A DNA stretch of 64,000 nucleotides from Pohlia nutans (GCA_022496805.1 CM040097.1:21070072-21134071), one strand, 5' to 3'; positions 31,292 to 44,565 are shown, numbered from the stretch's first letter. Made by a program: numbers and translations. The notes: generated by a model from the letters alone, not told the origin.

Positions 31292-34089
31292 CATCAGGAA
31301 TTTCGGACCCCACTGATTTCGCACGATTTCAGTGCGATTTCCGATATTTCATGGGTGCGTGTATTTTTTGCATTGATTCCGCATCGTTGCGTCATTCATC
31401 GCAACTGCACTGATATGACATTATGATCGTACAAGCGGATATAGTAATGATTCGACACGATTGATACATCTATTGAAAACATGCGAAATCTTCACTCTGT
31501 ACAGTTGTCAAATGTCGTGTCTTAATCGTCTTTAAACCCACACTGATTCAGTGTGTTTTTAGTGCGACATCATCTTTTCTATATCTAGAATTTCTTTCTT
31601 TCTAGATACAGATTTGGTCAAAATAATTTTATTAAAAAAATTAAAATAATTTTTTTTCTGCCCTACCCGAATTTTATTTCGGGCTCCCTGGTCCAACTAC
31701 TCGGGCTGTCCGAACCACAGTGGGGCCCACCACGACTTACCCAAGACTCTATCACCGGTGGCCGGAATCGAACTCGAGACCTCCCATCTACGAAACATAC
31801 TCTACACCACTAAACCACCTAGAACTCTTGATGCAAACAATTGAATTTTTTTTATAATTATAAAGGAATGTAACCATTGGCAATTTTTTTGCCATGTATA
31901 TTTAATTCTATTTTCAAATTCTTTTTACACTACATCACACAGGCCTTTTTCTATATCTAGAATTTTTTCAGAATTTTTGGAATTTTTTTTCTTTTTGCCA
32001 AAATAGTGATGGCTGTGAGCTGTTTTTTTTTTTTTCAGCGGACTTCGAATGTTTTTAGCGGTGTAAAAAAAACATTTTTTCCAAAAAAGTAAATTGCACT
32101 AGATCATGTAGGATTTTTTTTATATCTAGGATTTTTTTCAGAATATTATGAATTTTTTATTTTTTTTGGTCAAAATTGTGGTGGCTGTAAGCTGTTTTTT
32201 TTTTTAAAGCAAACTTTGGATGTTTTTTTGCGATGTAAAACAACTTTTTTTTCCAAATTTTTTTTGCACAAGATCATGCAAGCATTTTTCTATATCTAGA
32301 AAAAAATTCAAATTTTTTTGATTTTTTTTTTTTGCCAAAATCTTAAAGGTTGTGAGCTGCTTTTTTTTTTTTTTTTTTCATTCAGTGGATTTTAGATGTT
32401 TTAAATATTTTTTTACCAAATATTTTTTGCACTACATTATACAAGCTTTTTTCTATACCTAAATAAAATCTTTAAAAAAAATTGAATTTGTTTTTTGATG
32501 AAATCATGATGTTTGAAAGCTTTTTTTTTTTTTTTTCAATTTGCATATTTTTAGCAATGTTAAAAACATTTCTTTGTAGTTTTTTCTTATTTTATGTTGG
32601 AGAAACATTTTTTCCCATTTTTTAATTTATTTTATGTTTGGATCAACCAAAAATCATTCTTTTCATTGTAAGTTTTTGTATGTTTTTGCAACTTTTTTAC
32701 CTCTTTATGACATTTCAACATATATGCCTTTTTGTTTCAATTTAAATTTTTTGATCGTATTTTAGGGAAATGAGTTGTAGGTCTAATAATAAAATAAAAT
32801 AAAAAGTAAATCCTTGAATATTCACCTTGAAATGAAGTAATGAAAGAGAGGTATATAGAATGAAAGTAAAAAATTAAATTGTAACGTGCATAACTTTGGG
32901 ATTGATGAAAAAAAATTCAATGGTCAGAATATTGTAGCAAGCAATTAAAAGCTTTTGCAATTTTATTTTTTGAAAAGTTGCTCAAATTGAGTTCAAAGAA
33001 AGTCTGATTTTAAACTCAATTTAACTCGCAATGCTTCGAGAGATCATGTTTTGGTCGATGCCCCCTTTTATGAGCTGCTCGAGACTAAAATATTAAAAAT
33101 TTGTTTAAATTATAATTGTTTTCTAATAGGAAATCAAGTATGCTTTCGAATCAAATTTCAATCATGCCAATCCAAGTTAAACTCCACCTAGGGGAACTTT
33201 CAAAAATACAACACCTCTACATTGTCTCGTGTTACAAATTTTACTATTTTGGAAAAGTAATGTTGTTCTTTTCTATACATCTTTTTATTTTTGCTCCTAT
33301 GTTGAGAGTACAATTATAACCAATAATACCAAATTTTGAATTCTAAAAATATAAAATGTAATTTCATTGAATTTTTAATGTTAATTGCTTCTAAATTCTA
33401 TAAATGAAGATAAAAAATATTTTGGGAAATTGGATAGTAAGGATATTTTGAGAAGATTCTAGGAATATTCCAAAATAAAATAAACTATTTTGAAAATATT
33501 CCAAAAGATTCCAAAATAAAATATTAAAATTTTCTTGGTATTTTCTCTATTTATTATATTTCATCAATAAATCAATAGTTTTAGAATATTACAAACTTTT
33601 ATGTTGATAAGTATGACATCCTACTGTAGTACGAAAACACCCTTGAACGCGAGTGACGTGGAGAAATATAAGTCACTCATTCTCAAATTAAAAACTTGAA
33701 ATAATTCTCAGCTGATATTGTACGGATGTCGTACGACAATAATTTGCATTATGATAGAAGCTGAAATCGCACGGATATAATAAAAGGTGTTGATATGATA
33801 CGTATACGATACTAGATCCGCATTAAAGGCAATCTCATGTTATCCGTGTCTTATTAGCTATGTAATGTAAATACACCATTAACGCACGGATTCCGTCAAG
33901 CACAACTTTCGTGCGGAAACAACACTTTTTTCATAATCATTGTAAAGACACTACATCAACATCCTAGTAATGCATGTCACTTCCGTACCATAACGACACT
34001 TCTAAATGCACGTATGACGTGCAGAATCAGTGTTCAACGATAAACGCACTGAAATCGTACGAAATCAGTGGGGTCCGAAATTCCTGATG
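31292..34089. mobile_element. 2.8-kb element with 45-bp terminal inverted repeats and TA flanks
   Basis: The left end CATCAGGAATTTCGGACCCC mirrors the right end GGGGTCCGAAATTCCTGATG, and the match continues inward through the CACTGATTTCG and GATTTCAGTGCG boxes. TA precedes the left end (31290-31291) and follows the right end (34090-34091). The interior has no transposase. It holds T-rich tandem-like blocks (each with a TTTCTATATCTAGAA-like motif, spaced about 170-190 bp at 31580-32460), a SINE, and a copy of the subfamily 5 MITE interior (33116-33420). Confidence 0.75.
31650..31832 (-). mobile_element. tRNA-derived SINE
   Basis: Read on the minus strand, a box A-like TGGTTTAGTGGTG is followed about 35 bases later by a box B-like GGTCTCGAGTTCGATTCC, the spacing of an internal RNA polymerase III promoter. 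Downstream comes a GC-rich body (GTGGGCCCCACTGTGG) and an A/T-rich tail. This is the layout of plant tRNA-related SINEs, the Au-SINE group being a possible relation. It is not a functional tRNA because the cloverleaf is incomplete. It sits inside the 31292-34089 element. Confidence 0.7.
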
Positions 34090-34092
34090 TAC

Positions 34093-35138
34093 CGGTACCA
34101 TACCCGGCCGTCAATAAATAATTAGCCCATATTTTTAGGAAATTATTTTTCAAAATCTTGTTTCCTATGGTGAAAAAGAGAATCTTAGAAAAATATCCAC
34201 CGAATTTAAGAGAATTTACATTATTTTGACAAAATAATTAATTATTTGGTAGGAGGTGTTGATCCTGCTAGCCACCAAGTACGGTATGTTTGCACCAAGG
34301 TGATAAATGTGGCACGGGTATAACTTATATTAGGGTCATTTTACACTGAGACCCAACCCAAACAAATCATAAAATTTGAGCTTTGAATTCTCATTTGCAA
34401 AGAATTTTAACTTTTAAATTGACCCCAAGAGTTTTATACCAAGGTCTATAAAGGCTTTGAAAATTTAAAATGAAGTGTCACCATCTTGGCATCAACATAG
34501 AAAGAAAGCCCAATAGTCTTAATCCAAGAAAATACAACTACTAATTCAAACACTCAAGAATTGATCTTAGGTCCAAGTGTTTAAAAATGAGAGAGCATTT
34601 TTAATTTAGTATATTCTTCAATCCTATTGATGAATTACTATGATTCCTCTCATTCCTATCACCTTTTGTTCTTTTTATTTCCTCCATTTTTTTCTAAAAC
34701 TTCTTCATTGTTGAAGTTGAACCACATGACTTTTTCTTTTCTTTTCCTCTCTAGTTGTTATTTTTTCCTCTTTATTTTTATTTTTTTTCCTCTCTAGTTT
34801 TTTCTTTTAAATTTCTTCATTGTTGAGGTTGAACCTCACAACTGCTACAATCTAAAAAAAATTCATCAATGATTGCCTTTATGGGGCTCAATTCTGACTC
34901 TAATTTGCATTTTTTGTGGGAAAATTGACTCTAATTTGTACTTTATTGGGCCGAGCCCTAATGCAATTCTAGTGTAAAGCATCCCTTAACTATTAAGAGA
35001 TAAATTTGTCCTTAAGTTTAGCATTTAGAATCTAGATTTCACCAAAATAATTTACTACAATCATCAAATTGCCCCACAAACAAACAAAATGGTTAAGGTT
35101 AAGTTATCCCTACTTTATTCCCTTCTTACCTATTGGTA
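34093..35138. other. AT-rich intergenic DNA, no gene seen
   Basis: A decayed local duplication is visible: the ATTTCTTCATTGTTGAGGTT-type sentence near 34705-34725 and 34808-34830, each after a TTTTCCTCTCTAG word. Nothing else was recognised. Confidence 0.45.
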
Positions 35139-35716
35139 TTAACCCCTAAATGACCGATCGACCATTTTCTGGTCGCAGCCCAAACAGCAGTGACTGTCCA
35201 TGGGCCATGGTCAGAAAATGACATTTTTGAGTTTTGATTTTTTGCCGAAATTGGGGGTAGAGATCATGTTCATTTCGGACCGAAATTGGGGATAGAGATC
35301 GTGTTTGATGCATTTCATTTGCAATATTGAGGTTCACTAAGGAATTTTTTGAAGACAAACACCTCAACAATGTCCTAGTGTTATAAAACTTTCTATTTCG
35401 GGAAAGTAATGATGTTCTCTCCTTTGAAATTTTTGCTTTTAAAAATTTTAGAATAGAATGTCTAGTTTTAACCAATCATACCAAATTTCAAATTCTAAAA
35501 ATAAAAATTGTAATTTTGGTGAATATTAAATGGTTAATGCTTCTAAATTCATTAAATGAGTGTCTAAAACATTTTTGAAATTTGACGGTACAGATAATTA
35601 CTAAACATCATGCTTCTCATTTTCTCTTTTGGATCAAACTCCATCGAAGTTGTAGAAGTAACATTTTATAACACATCTGGGTTTTGCCCTTACCCCCTCT
35701 GTCATTCAGGGGTTAA
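35139..35716. mobile_element. TTAA MITE, subfamily 5
   Basis: It is bounded by TTAACCCCTAAATGACCG and GTCATTCAGGGGTTAA. A subterminal palindrome CGACCATTTTCTGGTCG lies at 35159-35175, in the same place as in the element at 27920. Confidence 0.82.
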
Positions 35717-35992
35717 ATATGTGTTGAATAGAGCCATGGATTACTTGAATCCTTACACAATGAAAAATTTGGTGAATTGTGGAGATGCACAAAATCAAGC
35801 TACAAAATAATAAAGCTAGAAAGATTGATTCCTATGTAGTGAATTTCATATTTGTAAGAACAATGTAACGAACTTAAATTTTTACAATAAGAAGCCCACA
35901 AACAATCCAAAATTGACCTATGTAGCTTTAGGGCATCAAACTGCTCTGCATGTACCATTAAAATTTGAATAAACCTTAAGGGGTGTTCAACT

Positions 35993-36524
35993 TTAACCCC
36001 TAAACATACCAAGGTGTCCCTGGAATTGACAATTTGAGAAAAATCATCATAAACTACTATTTAGAAGAATATTTTGGAATTGATATACAAATGAAAGTTC
36101 TAGATTTTGAGTTTTAGATTCCATCCGTACAGTTCCATTCACTAATACTATCACCAATATTTAATTATAAAATTTGAAAGATAAAATTAAAAATTCCTTC
36201 TAAATTCGATTACAAACAAAATTTTAATATTTTTTGAGTAAAATTTGTTGGAATGAATTTGAAATGAGATACTATTAAACGTGGTGATTCTTTAAAAAAT
36301 TTGTGTTTCTTAAATCTATGACCTCATTTTTGCAAGGCCACTTTGAACTACAATCAATGCAATTTTGGCTTGGTCAACGACTTGATATACTTCTACATTT
36401 GTAATTTTAGAAAAATATGTAACCAAGTATGACTAAATCCAACCGTTAGATAAGACAACAACGTGAGAAGGGTTTGAATCTGTTAGTAGTCCACTTCCTG
36501 GACGCTCTGACGTTTAGGGGTTAA
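35993..36524. mobile_element. TTAA MITE, subfamily 3
   Basis: It has perfect TTAA at both ends (TTAACCCCTAAACATACC and TGACGTTTAGGGGTTAA). Hallmark interior: AGAAGAATATTTTGGAATTG then ACTATCACCAATATTT. The same sequence is found at 43987 and, inverted, at 45500, 49889 and 52166. Confidence 0.85.
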
Positions 36525-37057
36525 GGCTTGGCTAAGTACTGGTGTTCAGGCTTTATAGGATTATAGAAGAGGGCTATCTATCATCATTTCACTAATTAAC
36601 AACAAAAACGTTCTCACTAATTCACCTCCAAGGACTTTGAGCGTACACACCAGGTGAAGCAAATTGAAGAAATGTACCACAGTGATGGAAAAGGAAACTT
36701 CTACAAAGTACTCGCACTCCTCTAGAGGTCTAAACATTGCTGTTGAAAATACGAGAGACATGAAAAAAAGACAGAAGCGAAGGATCCTCTTGTTATCAAA
36801 ATCGTTTGTATTCATGTGTAAAAAATTGGGAAAAAAGAGAATTAATTCCCTACCTCAGTTTATGACTACAAATTGCTGTAGCCCTCTGGCGAGTAAACGG
36901 ACACCTATCATTTTTGATGGTCAGTCAAATACACACCCCCCATACGGTTGGGAAAGTTCCCAATGGTGTATATCGTATGTCTTAAGATACTGTCCTACAT
37001 CTGATTGCATTGTTTGACTACTTTACTTGACTACAAATTCAGAGTCAAATTGCACCG

Positions 37058-40000
37058 TTACCAAACGGCTCGTACTCCCGAGCCTTCTAAGAAAAGATGG
37101 GAGTACCACCCATGCTCCCTTAGGCCAGAAATAAACTCGGGAAGAGATCTCTCTGTTTCGTCATAAGCTTTCTCCAGCAGTTTCCCATACACATCTGTGT
37201 CTTCAAACTTCCTACCCTTGCATAATCTCGAAACGTGGGTGGCCAGTAACCAACCCCGAACTGCATCTTCTCCTGTTGCTTTCTGGTGCAAGATCATATC
37301 CGTGGCTTGCTCACCAAAATGTAAAAGAAATTGCTCCCCTTGGAACTTCCGCTTGAGTTCAGCCATCATTGAAGGCTGACCCACACTACTCTGCAGTGGA
37401 GCACCCACCCTTACATTTCCAGCATCCTTCTCCAGGCTAACTGGCAAAATCAGCCGCTCCCTATATCGTAGCTCAGCAGGACTGGAGACATTTCCAGTCT
37501 GCAAAAAAACACACAAAAGAGTACGAGGACTTCGTTAGCAAGAAAAAAATCCACTGTTCTAAACATAACTCAAAGGTCTACCAACATATGCTAGTGTGCT
37601 TCCTCTTAACCCTTAAAGGACCAAGGATTCATAGTTTGAAAACGACAAATTCAATTGATCATAGTGTAAAATATAATCCAGATTTTATATCACTGGAATC
37701 AGTGAAAAACATTTCATGTGTTGATCAAAAGACAAATAAGTTTGAATAAAAGGAAGTCTACATAGGACCTATTCAGAACTGCTATAAAAAAAGATGAGGC
37801 CCAATTTGGGCTTGTTGGTTAACTCGCGTCTCCCAGGAGACTTCAGATCATATCAGTGTCAGTTCAATGAATAGAAGGGTATCTAAAAGTGAAACCAATC
37901 CAGACATGGTTACAAACCTTGACGAAGTCTGCCACCAACATGGCTGTCCGTTGAGAGTTTAATGTATTGATGGGAGCTGCTCGCATCTCTTGTTGTACAC
38001 AATATAAATGGATGGCTGACAATATTGGAGCCCATATAAGCTGTCACATGGAAATCCAAAGATGCGTATCAGTTTACCTCAAAGAATGAGTCTGAAAGCA
38101 CTCACCAATACACTATAACAGCAGAAGCAGACTGATGTGAACATCACGGCGTCAGATGGTACCCACCTTTCCTTGAATGGATGCAGCAAGATTTGACGCT
38201 AAGTAAATGCCGACACCGAGACCCAACACATTAGACAATGTCGATATCGCTTCGCCCTTGGCATAAAGATCACTCAGATTACCCTCTTTAGCAAAAGAGG
38301 AGTACACAGGTAATCGGGTGGCTCTGGCAGAGACAAGCGCCATGCCCTACATACAGAGACAAGAACAAACACTCAGACAAGGTTTCATCAAAAACGCCGT
38401 CACAGCAAAAGTAGTAATGACGGCACAGAAAATACACTACACACCTTGGCAAGGTTGGCCATGCCTGCGACCGGGAGAAACTGTTGTGGGCACAGAGGTG
38501 AGATCACTTCCAGGCCTGCTCCAATATCATACATCAAATCGGCAAAAATTCGCCAGCGCTTTGGTTCGGAGTCCATCCGTGCGCCCATTCTGCTGCACAT
38601 CAATTTCCCAACATGTTGCATTCCGTCTTTCAAGACCTGTCATTCCAAACATCATCACATAGAAACATCATGTATTAATAAACCATTATCCTCCATGCAT
38701 AAAGCCCTCAAGAAATGGACTGAAGAGATGATTCCTGCTACTGATGTCATCCCCCAAATGGAGCACAATGGAAAAGGCCGCACACACAACCTCCCAAGAG
38801 ATCCTTCAAAAACTTCAAATACTGTAAGCGTGGTCTTGACATCTCACCCAGCTAACAATCGTCGCCTGTGCAGGTGTTGGCCTAAGACCTGCAGCGAAGA
38901 GAAGAGACTGGTAGCCAATCGCTCAGTTAGTGCATGGAGCTCGTATTTTGTTGCAAGAACTTGAAAATTGCATCGTTAAACTGAGGATACGAAACTGTTA
39001 TCAACGGAAGAAAAAAAACAAAACCAGTGAAAGTTAAATCCACTTTAAATGCCATGAAAAGGATTGTCCTCCCATCCTACGAAACGAGGTGTTCACGTTA
39101 AAGCAATCCCACCTGAGTGGAAAGTACATGCAGAACGGCACTTGCAAAATGTTGCACAGCTCGATACTGGGAATACACAAGATAACCCTCTGCCACACTG
39201 TCCCACGTGAAGATAGGTGAGAGACTAATTAAGTTCTCTTTAAAAATACAACAATCAATTGTTCGACTAAAGTCTCAATTCAGAAGCCAAATTCAACATC
39301 GCCGTCTCAGTCCTAACAATGGAAATGAGTTTTCTAAGCGCATTACGCAAGCTGAGTAAAAGAAACATAAATCTATAAACAACCTGTTGGGGTAGCCAAG
39401 GGGGAAGAATCGACTGAGGAAACTGTCCACAGCTTTCTGAACAGGCGGCCTGGTATCTTTCAACACATTGACCTGCCACAGATTGAGAATAAATCATTTT
39501 TCTCTACAAATTTTCCAGAAAAATTAACTAGGGTTTAAGGTGGGTTTAAGCGATAACTACAGCAATCGCATAATACTGTACACAACTTACCAAAAATTCT
39601 TCTATGTAAACGTTTAGGTTCAAGTAAAACTAAGAAGGCACAAAGCAACATAGAAAACGCCAATTTCTCCATATTGCACTAGAACCACAAACAGAAAAAC
39701 CCTGATTATGCACTAGAACCACTAACTGCAAGAAGGGTTTGAGCTTTTTCCTCCTATGCAGTCGTCCCTAAAACCGTCCAATGCGGATAGCTACACCAAT
39801 TGCATAATAGTCTACCTGAAATTCTTCTATATAACGTTTTAGTTGGAGTAAAACCAAGCAGCCAAATGGAGGCAAAAAGCAACATCAATTTCTCCAGATC
39901 GAAACATAAAAATTTGTACTAGCCAAGAAATAAACATACTGACCATTCTTAAACCATAAACCCTTTCACACTAGAACCAAAACCTACAAGAAGGATTTAA

Positions 40001-40401
40001 GCATTTTTATTCCACACGCTCGTTCCTAAAACCGAGTACTAATAACTACAGCAATACCTACAAATCTTCTATGTAACGATTCGGTTGAAGTAAAACTACG
40101 AAAACACTAATTTCTCGAAATACGCCAAGGTACTCGTCAATTTTGAGACCGTAAACCCTTGAAGTCAAGAATTGCACTGTACCTGCAAAAACTTTGCCGG
40201 CTGCGCAGCGCCGCCAAATCCATACTCGCGGCGAACCTTGTCGGCGACTTCAATCCACACGGGCCGGGTATTCTTTTCTAATTCGAAAACGGCGTTCTCG
40301 CTCTCGTCGCCGAAGCCACGCACCATGTCAGCCTCCGGGGCGACTGCAACCGACGACAAGCTCCCGAACGGCGCCATCCTGAAGCGCACCTTTCCCTCCA
40401 T
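37058..40401 (-). CDS. RUS4: RUS/DUF647 protein, RUS4-like, 8 exons
   Basis: Exons on the minus strand are 40401-40183, 39472-39384, 39197-39113, 38907-38848, 38636-38445, 38346-38167, 38040-37918 and 37498-37058. All introns are GT-AG, phases are consistent, and the product is 462 residues. Recognisable DUF647 segments in order are SFLSRFFPLGYPNSVAEGYL, QYRAVQHFASAVLHVLSTQS, LLFAAGLRPTPAQATIVSWV, LKDGMQHVGKLMCSRMGARM, DSEPKRWRIFADLMYDIGAG, ARATRLPVYSSFAKEGNLSD, AKGEAISTLSNVLGLGVGIY and EMRAAPINTLNSQRT. The C-terminal region has GEDAVRGWLLATHV. RUS proteins are conserved in eukaryotes. Plant RUS1/RUS2 act in UV-B-related seedling development, and RUS4 has been linked to stamen and secondary-wall development. 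Assignment to RUS4 rather than another paralogue is from remembered similarity. No lesion was seen. Intron 7 holds a MITE fragment. Confidence 0.93.
37606..37830. repeat. TTAA-type repeat fragment in RUS intron 7
   Basis: TTAACCCTTAAAGGACCAAGG opens a stretch matching 23836-24015 (TCACTGGAATCAGTGAA). No matching right terminus is present before exon 7. Confidence 0.55.
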
Positions 40402-41075
40402 CTCCAAATCCTAACCAAAAATCATAGAATCCTAATCAAAAATTATAAGTGCTGAAAAAAAATCATTCCAAAAACGCCATAACCTGAGGCGGTGCGTGAA
40501 TTGGCTAAACCCTAAAACACGTAAGAAAAGCAGAAAGTGAGCGAGGCAGGATTGAAACAACCGCCGCTGCGGTGGGTTTTGATGTCACGGCAAGATGAAG
40601 GGCTGCCGTTGCTTGCCTGCCTCACTTCGGGTTATCCCATCCTTTGCTGCTGGCTAACTAAGCCCTCCCGCTGCCGCAGCCGCTGCTGCGGCTCTCCGCG
40701 GCATTTTCGCTGGCTTGCGGCGAGTTTCAAGGGCATCATACGAGGATTCCTACGTGGCTTCGACGTGAACCGTAGGCCCGCTTCACACTTACGCTCCCCT
40801 GACGGGAACTTCGGCGTTCAACTGGTTCCCATGTTCCCTTTCTTCTTCCAATTCCTCGTCTTCTCGATTTTCATAACGTTGTTGGCAGCCGATCTCCGTG
40901 AAGGATTACGCTTGCTGGAGTTTAGGATTTTCAACCCTCGTTTTAATTTATTGCTTGATTCGTGCTGTCTTTTTTTTACGTTTAGTTCGTCTCGTGGAGT
41001 CTAGTATTGAGGAAGTTGTGTTGATTAGAGCTCCGGTTGAGGAGGAATTGGAAGCGATGGAGTGTGGTCGGGGAG
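40402..41075. promoter_or_regulatory. probable bidirectional promoter upstream of the RUS gene
   Basis: GC content rises above the flanks over this span, which has the RUS start codon on one side and exon-like sequence on the other. A 155-codon frame at 40537-41004 looks like a by-product of GC-rich DNA (no motif, hydrophobic phenylalanine-rich C-terminus). Confidence 0.35.
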
Positions 41076-41180
41076 ATGCTGGATGGTGCTGCGATCACGG
41101 TGAAGCAAGCGCCGCAACACGTTGCAGCCCAGTCGACGTTTATGGAGGTGAAACATGCACCGGCTTCGGTGACAACTTCG
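41076..41180 (+). CDS. possible first coding exon of a divergent gene
   Basis: ATG at 41076 opens 35 codons (MLDGAAITVKQAPQHVAAQS then TFMEVKHAPASVTTS) ending exactly at a strong donor (TTCG before GTGAGT at 41181), phase 0. An overlapping frame starts at 41056 (MECGRGDAGWCC), so the reading frame is uncertain. I do not recognise the product. No second exon was found before the repeats that follow. Confidence 0.3.
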
Positions 41181-41310
41181 GTGAGTGCGATGCGCTTCTA
41201 AAAACCCCTTTCTTTTACATGCACAATGCTGTCGTGTATGTATGTATTTTTTGGTTCCGTAGCCATAATACGGTACTCTTTGGTGAAGGTCAGGACAATA
41301 ATCATTGGTA

Positions 41311-43074
41311 ACCCTTGACCCCTTAGCGTCCACTGTGTATTTTATGTAGTGTAGGAAATTGGACCCCCTGCTGCAAATCATCTGTTTGTGTAAAAATGAC
41401 TCCAGTTTGTCACGATTGACACCGTTGATCTTGTAGTATAGAACAAGAACTTCAAAATGATGTATTGAAATCAGAAACCGAGGTAAAATGAGAAAATGCC
41501 ACCGTTTCAAAGTTCAGTGATGCAGATGGTCATATTGGGCGTTTTAGACTATTGTGCGTTTTAGACCTCATTTTTGTAGTTTTTATTTCAATTTCTTGTA
41601 GCTAATACGAGAATGAAGCCAAAAAAATTTGATAGTATTGTCCTAAATTGATTAGTCTATGGAATTTTGTCACTTATGCACAGGAGGTCAATAAATCTGT
41701 GAACAGTACCTATTTTCCTTCCCTTGTTTTGAATTCCAAAATTAGATCATTTTGGATTAAGAAATGAGCACTTTATAAATATGAAGGATACAACATTACA
41801 ATTGCAAAAAAATTGAAGAAAACTCATGAATTTATGAATGGTCAGAATTTTGCTGACGTTCCTCATCTTCTATTTATAAACACTCATACCTGACTTGGTA
41901 TTGGTCCATTTCAAGATTTGAAATTAGAGTCAATTAGTTCATGAAATTTTTGAAAGGGTCTCTTTACAAAAGTTTGCTAATTGCCTTCATCCTCTAGGAG
42001 GAAAAATTCTCAAAAAATTGTTTAAGCCCGACATAGTCACTAGCAGCGCAACTCACTCACTTAACCCGTAAAGCTCATCAATCAAGGGTGAGAGATTAGG
42101 TCATGGTTTAGGGTTTAGGGTCAAGCTACAAATCTATTTGTATCCGTCAGTGTCTCGGAGCCAGAGTCTATTTGTATCCGTCTCATGTGGTTGATGTGTT
42201 TCGAAGTTTTACTGAGGGCTCTTAATTGTGTGCAAACATGCCTATATACAACGAGCTATGTCAATTGTCGAACAATGAGAACCGTGACTGCTTCGTTTAG
42301 GCACTTTTCTTATCCACAAGAATACTTGTTAGAGAACCTGTCATTCCCAGAGAGAAAACGAACGAAGAAACATGCGACATCGTAGATTCTGGAGCTTACG
42401 CAAGTATTCCGTACAGGGACTAGAATCTGAAAATGATGAATTATGATGGCAAACAGAAACTGATCGGTTCTGTTATGCCTTCTTTTTACAACGTTAGATT
42501 CAGAAAGTGTAGTCAGATTTTGCACCTGGATCTGACATGTGCTTGGATTTATATCTTCTGGGATTGAATTCTGAGTGGCTTTTGTTTGAGGAAAAACTTA
42601 CATCAACATATCGTAGCAATTCTTGTGTATTCGGTGTATGTGATTTCCTCACTTTTGTTGTGTCAGTCAATTTGAGCTCCCGGTTTTCACTCCTGGAAAT
42701 TTCTTGTTGTTCTTTTAATTTACTAAATGCAAGCTTACAAGGTTGTATTGTCAATAGAGCCTGATAGTTAAGCTGATTCAACGAAGCGAGATGGCTTCGC
42801 CAGGTGCACAAGGGTGCACCCTCTCAAGTCTCAGCTAACGGATCATATTTCTGTAAATACAAATCCGCAACCCTGAAGATCGGAAACTTCATGTACCATT
42901 CTGACTTAAAATCAGTTGGGTTTTCTCATCAGCAAAGATTGCGATGTTCTCTCAACATATGCCCGAAATTCTTTTGATATTCGGTAACCTCCCATATAAT
43001 AGGATACGGTACATGAGAATAGTGCTTGTACATGAAGGAGAGCAGTTTGTCAGATGGTTTGTCGTAGCTGCACA
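41311..43074. other. intergenic, decayed repeat material
   Basis: TTGACCCCTTAGCGTCCAC at 41314 and TTAACCCGTAAAG at 42061 look like decayed TTAA-element ends, but the pairing is unclear. The rest shows no coding signal apart from short frames without motifs. Confidence 0.35.
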
Positions 43075-43990
43075 TTAACCCCTAAAGGACCAGGACCGTA
43101 TTCTTACAAAAAACCATGAAAAACGCAGCATTTGGAAGTTGAAGAAGAAATCATATGCTTTTTTGTTTTTTCATCATTCAACCGTAAGATCTAATACCCA
43201 ACTTGAATTTTCATGTGAGCACAAAATTTGAGAGCAAAATGACCATTAGATTCTTAGATTATAAGGATCAAAGTTGCAAAAGAAGATTTTTTGGGGTTCA
43301 ATCCGGTGACAAATTTGAACTTTAGAAATTAATATCTTTTTTTTGAATGGGTTAGAAATTCATTGAATGGCAAGGCCATGTTAACAATTGAGTTAAGTCT
43401 TCAAATATAAATTCTTGTAAGAAAAAAGCTCATATTAATTTTTTCATAAAACAATTACTAGAAGTGGGTAAAAAGTGAAAGGAAAAAGAAAATCATTAAT
43501 AAGTTTGACATGGAATTGTAAAATGTCAATCTTAACGGTGAGAATGTTGTACTTGGAAATCTTCACCCAGTGCCTTTTATTTCATTAAAAAATACTGAAA
43601 ATTGAGTTTAGAAATGAGCTTCAAAGTTTTTTTTGTCCAAACTGCCCAAAAAACAGATCTCCTCATAACTTTTATCCCATTGCTCAAAATGGGTAGATTT
43701 AAAGCTTCATTTGTAGATAAAGATCAACCAATCATGAATCAAAAAATAAATTTTGAAAAAGAGTAAAAAATAAAAAAATTCTTGCTGCCCAATCTCACTT
43801 CAAAAACTTCAAATGCTTATAACTTTTGCAATACTTATCGGAATGACATGAAACGAAGTGCGACATGTAGAGTGTAGTTTTTGGAAGCTACACTGAAATT
43901 TTCATTGAAATTTTAAAAATATGAGGTCCCTGGAGGCTGCCCAAAAAGTGGAACGACCAGAATATGGTCGCTCAAAAATTTAGGGGTTAA
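43075..43990. mobile_element. TTAA MITE, long type (916 bp)
   Basis: The left end is TTAACCCCTAAAGGACCAGG and the right end is AAAATTTAGGGGTTAA, preceded by the palindrome CGACCAGAATATGGTCG (43954-43970). It shares its right TTAA with the next element. Confidence 0.78.
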
Positions 43991-44565
43991 CCCCTAAATG
44001 TACCAGGGTGTCCCTAGAATTGACGATTTGAGAAATTCATCATAAAGTACTAATTAGAAGAATATTTTGCACAAATGAAAGTTCTAGATTTTGAATTTTG
44101 GATTCCATCTATACAGTTCAATTCACCAATACTATCACCAATATTTTATTATAAATTTTGAAAAAATAAATTAAATAAATCCTTCTAAATATGAATACAA
44201 ACAAAACATTTAATATTTTTTGAGCAAAATTTGTTGGAATGGACATGAAATGAGATACTCTTAACGAGGTGATTCTTTGAAATTTTTGTGCTAATTAAAT
44301 CTATAACTTCATTTTTGCAAGGCCACTTTTGAACTATAGTCAATGCAATTTTGACTTGGTCTACAGCTTGACATACTTCTACATTTGTAATTTTAGAAAA
44401 ATATGTACTCTAGTATCACCAAATCCCACTATTGGATAGGACAACAACTTGATGAAGTATCTTCAAAAAATTGGATGACTTTCATCCAAGCATTGATGAG
44501 AACGTCGAGTGAGTTTGAATCTATTGGTCGTTCAGAAACTAAACATTGTGACGTCTAGGGGTTAA
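43987..44565. mobile_element. TTAA MITE, subfamily 3, abutting the previous one
   Basis: It runs from TTAACCCCTAAATGTACC to GACGTCTAGGGGTTAA. The interior is collinear with 35993-36524. Confidence 0.84.

Noticed and set aside
31650..31832. A functional tRNA gene on the minus strand.
   Set aside because: Both polymerase III boxes are present but the cloverleaf cannot be completed and a non-tRNA body follows, so it was called a SINE.
40537..41004. A 155-codon plus-strand ORF upstream of the RUS gene.
   Set aside because: No recognisable domain; it spans the GC-rich divergent promoter, and the exon-like signal downstream is in another frame with a real donor.
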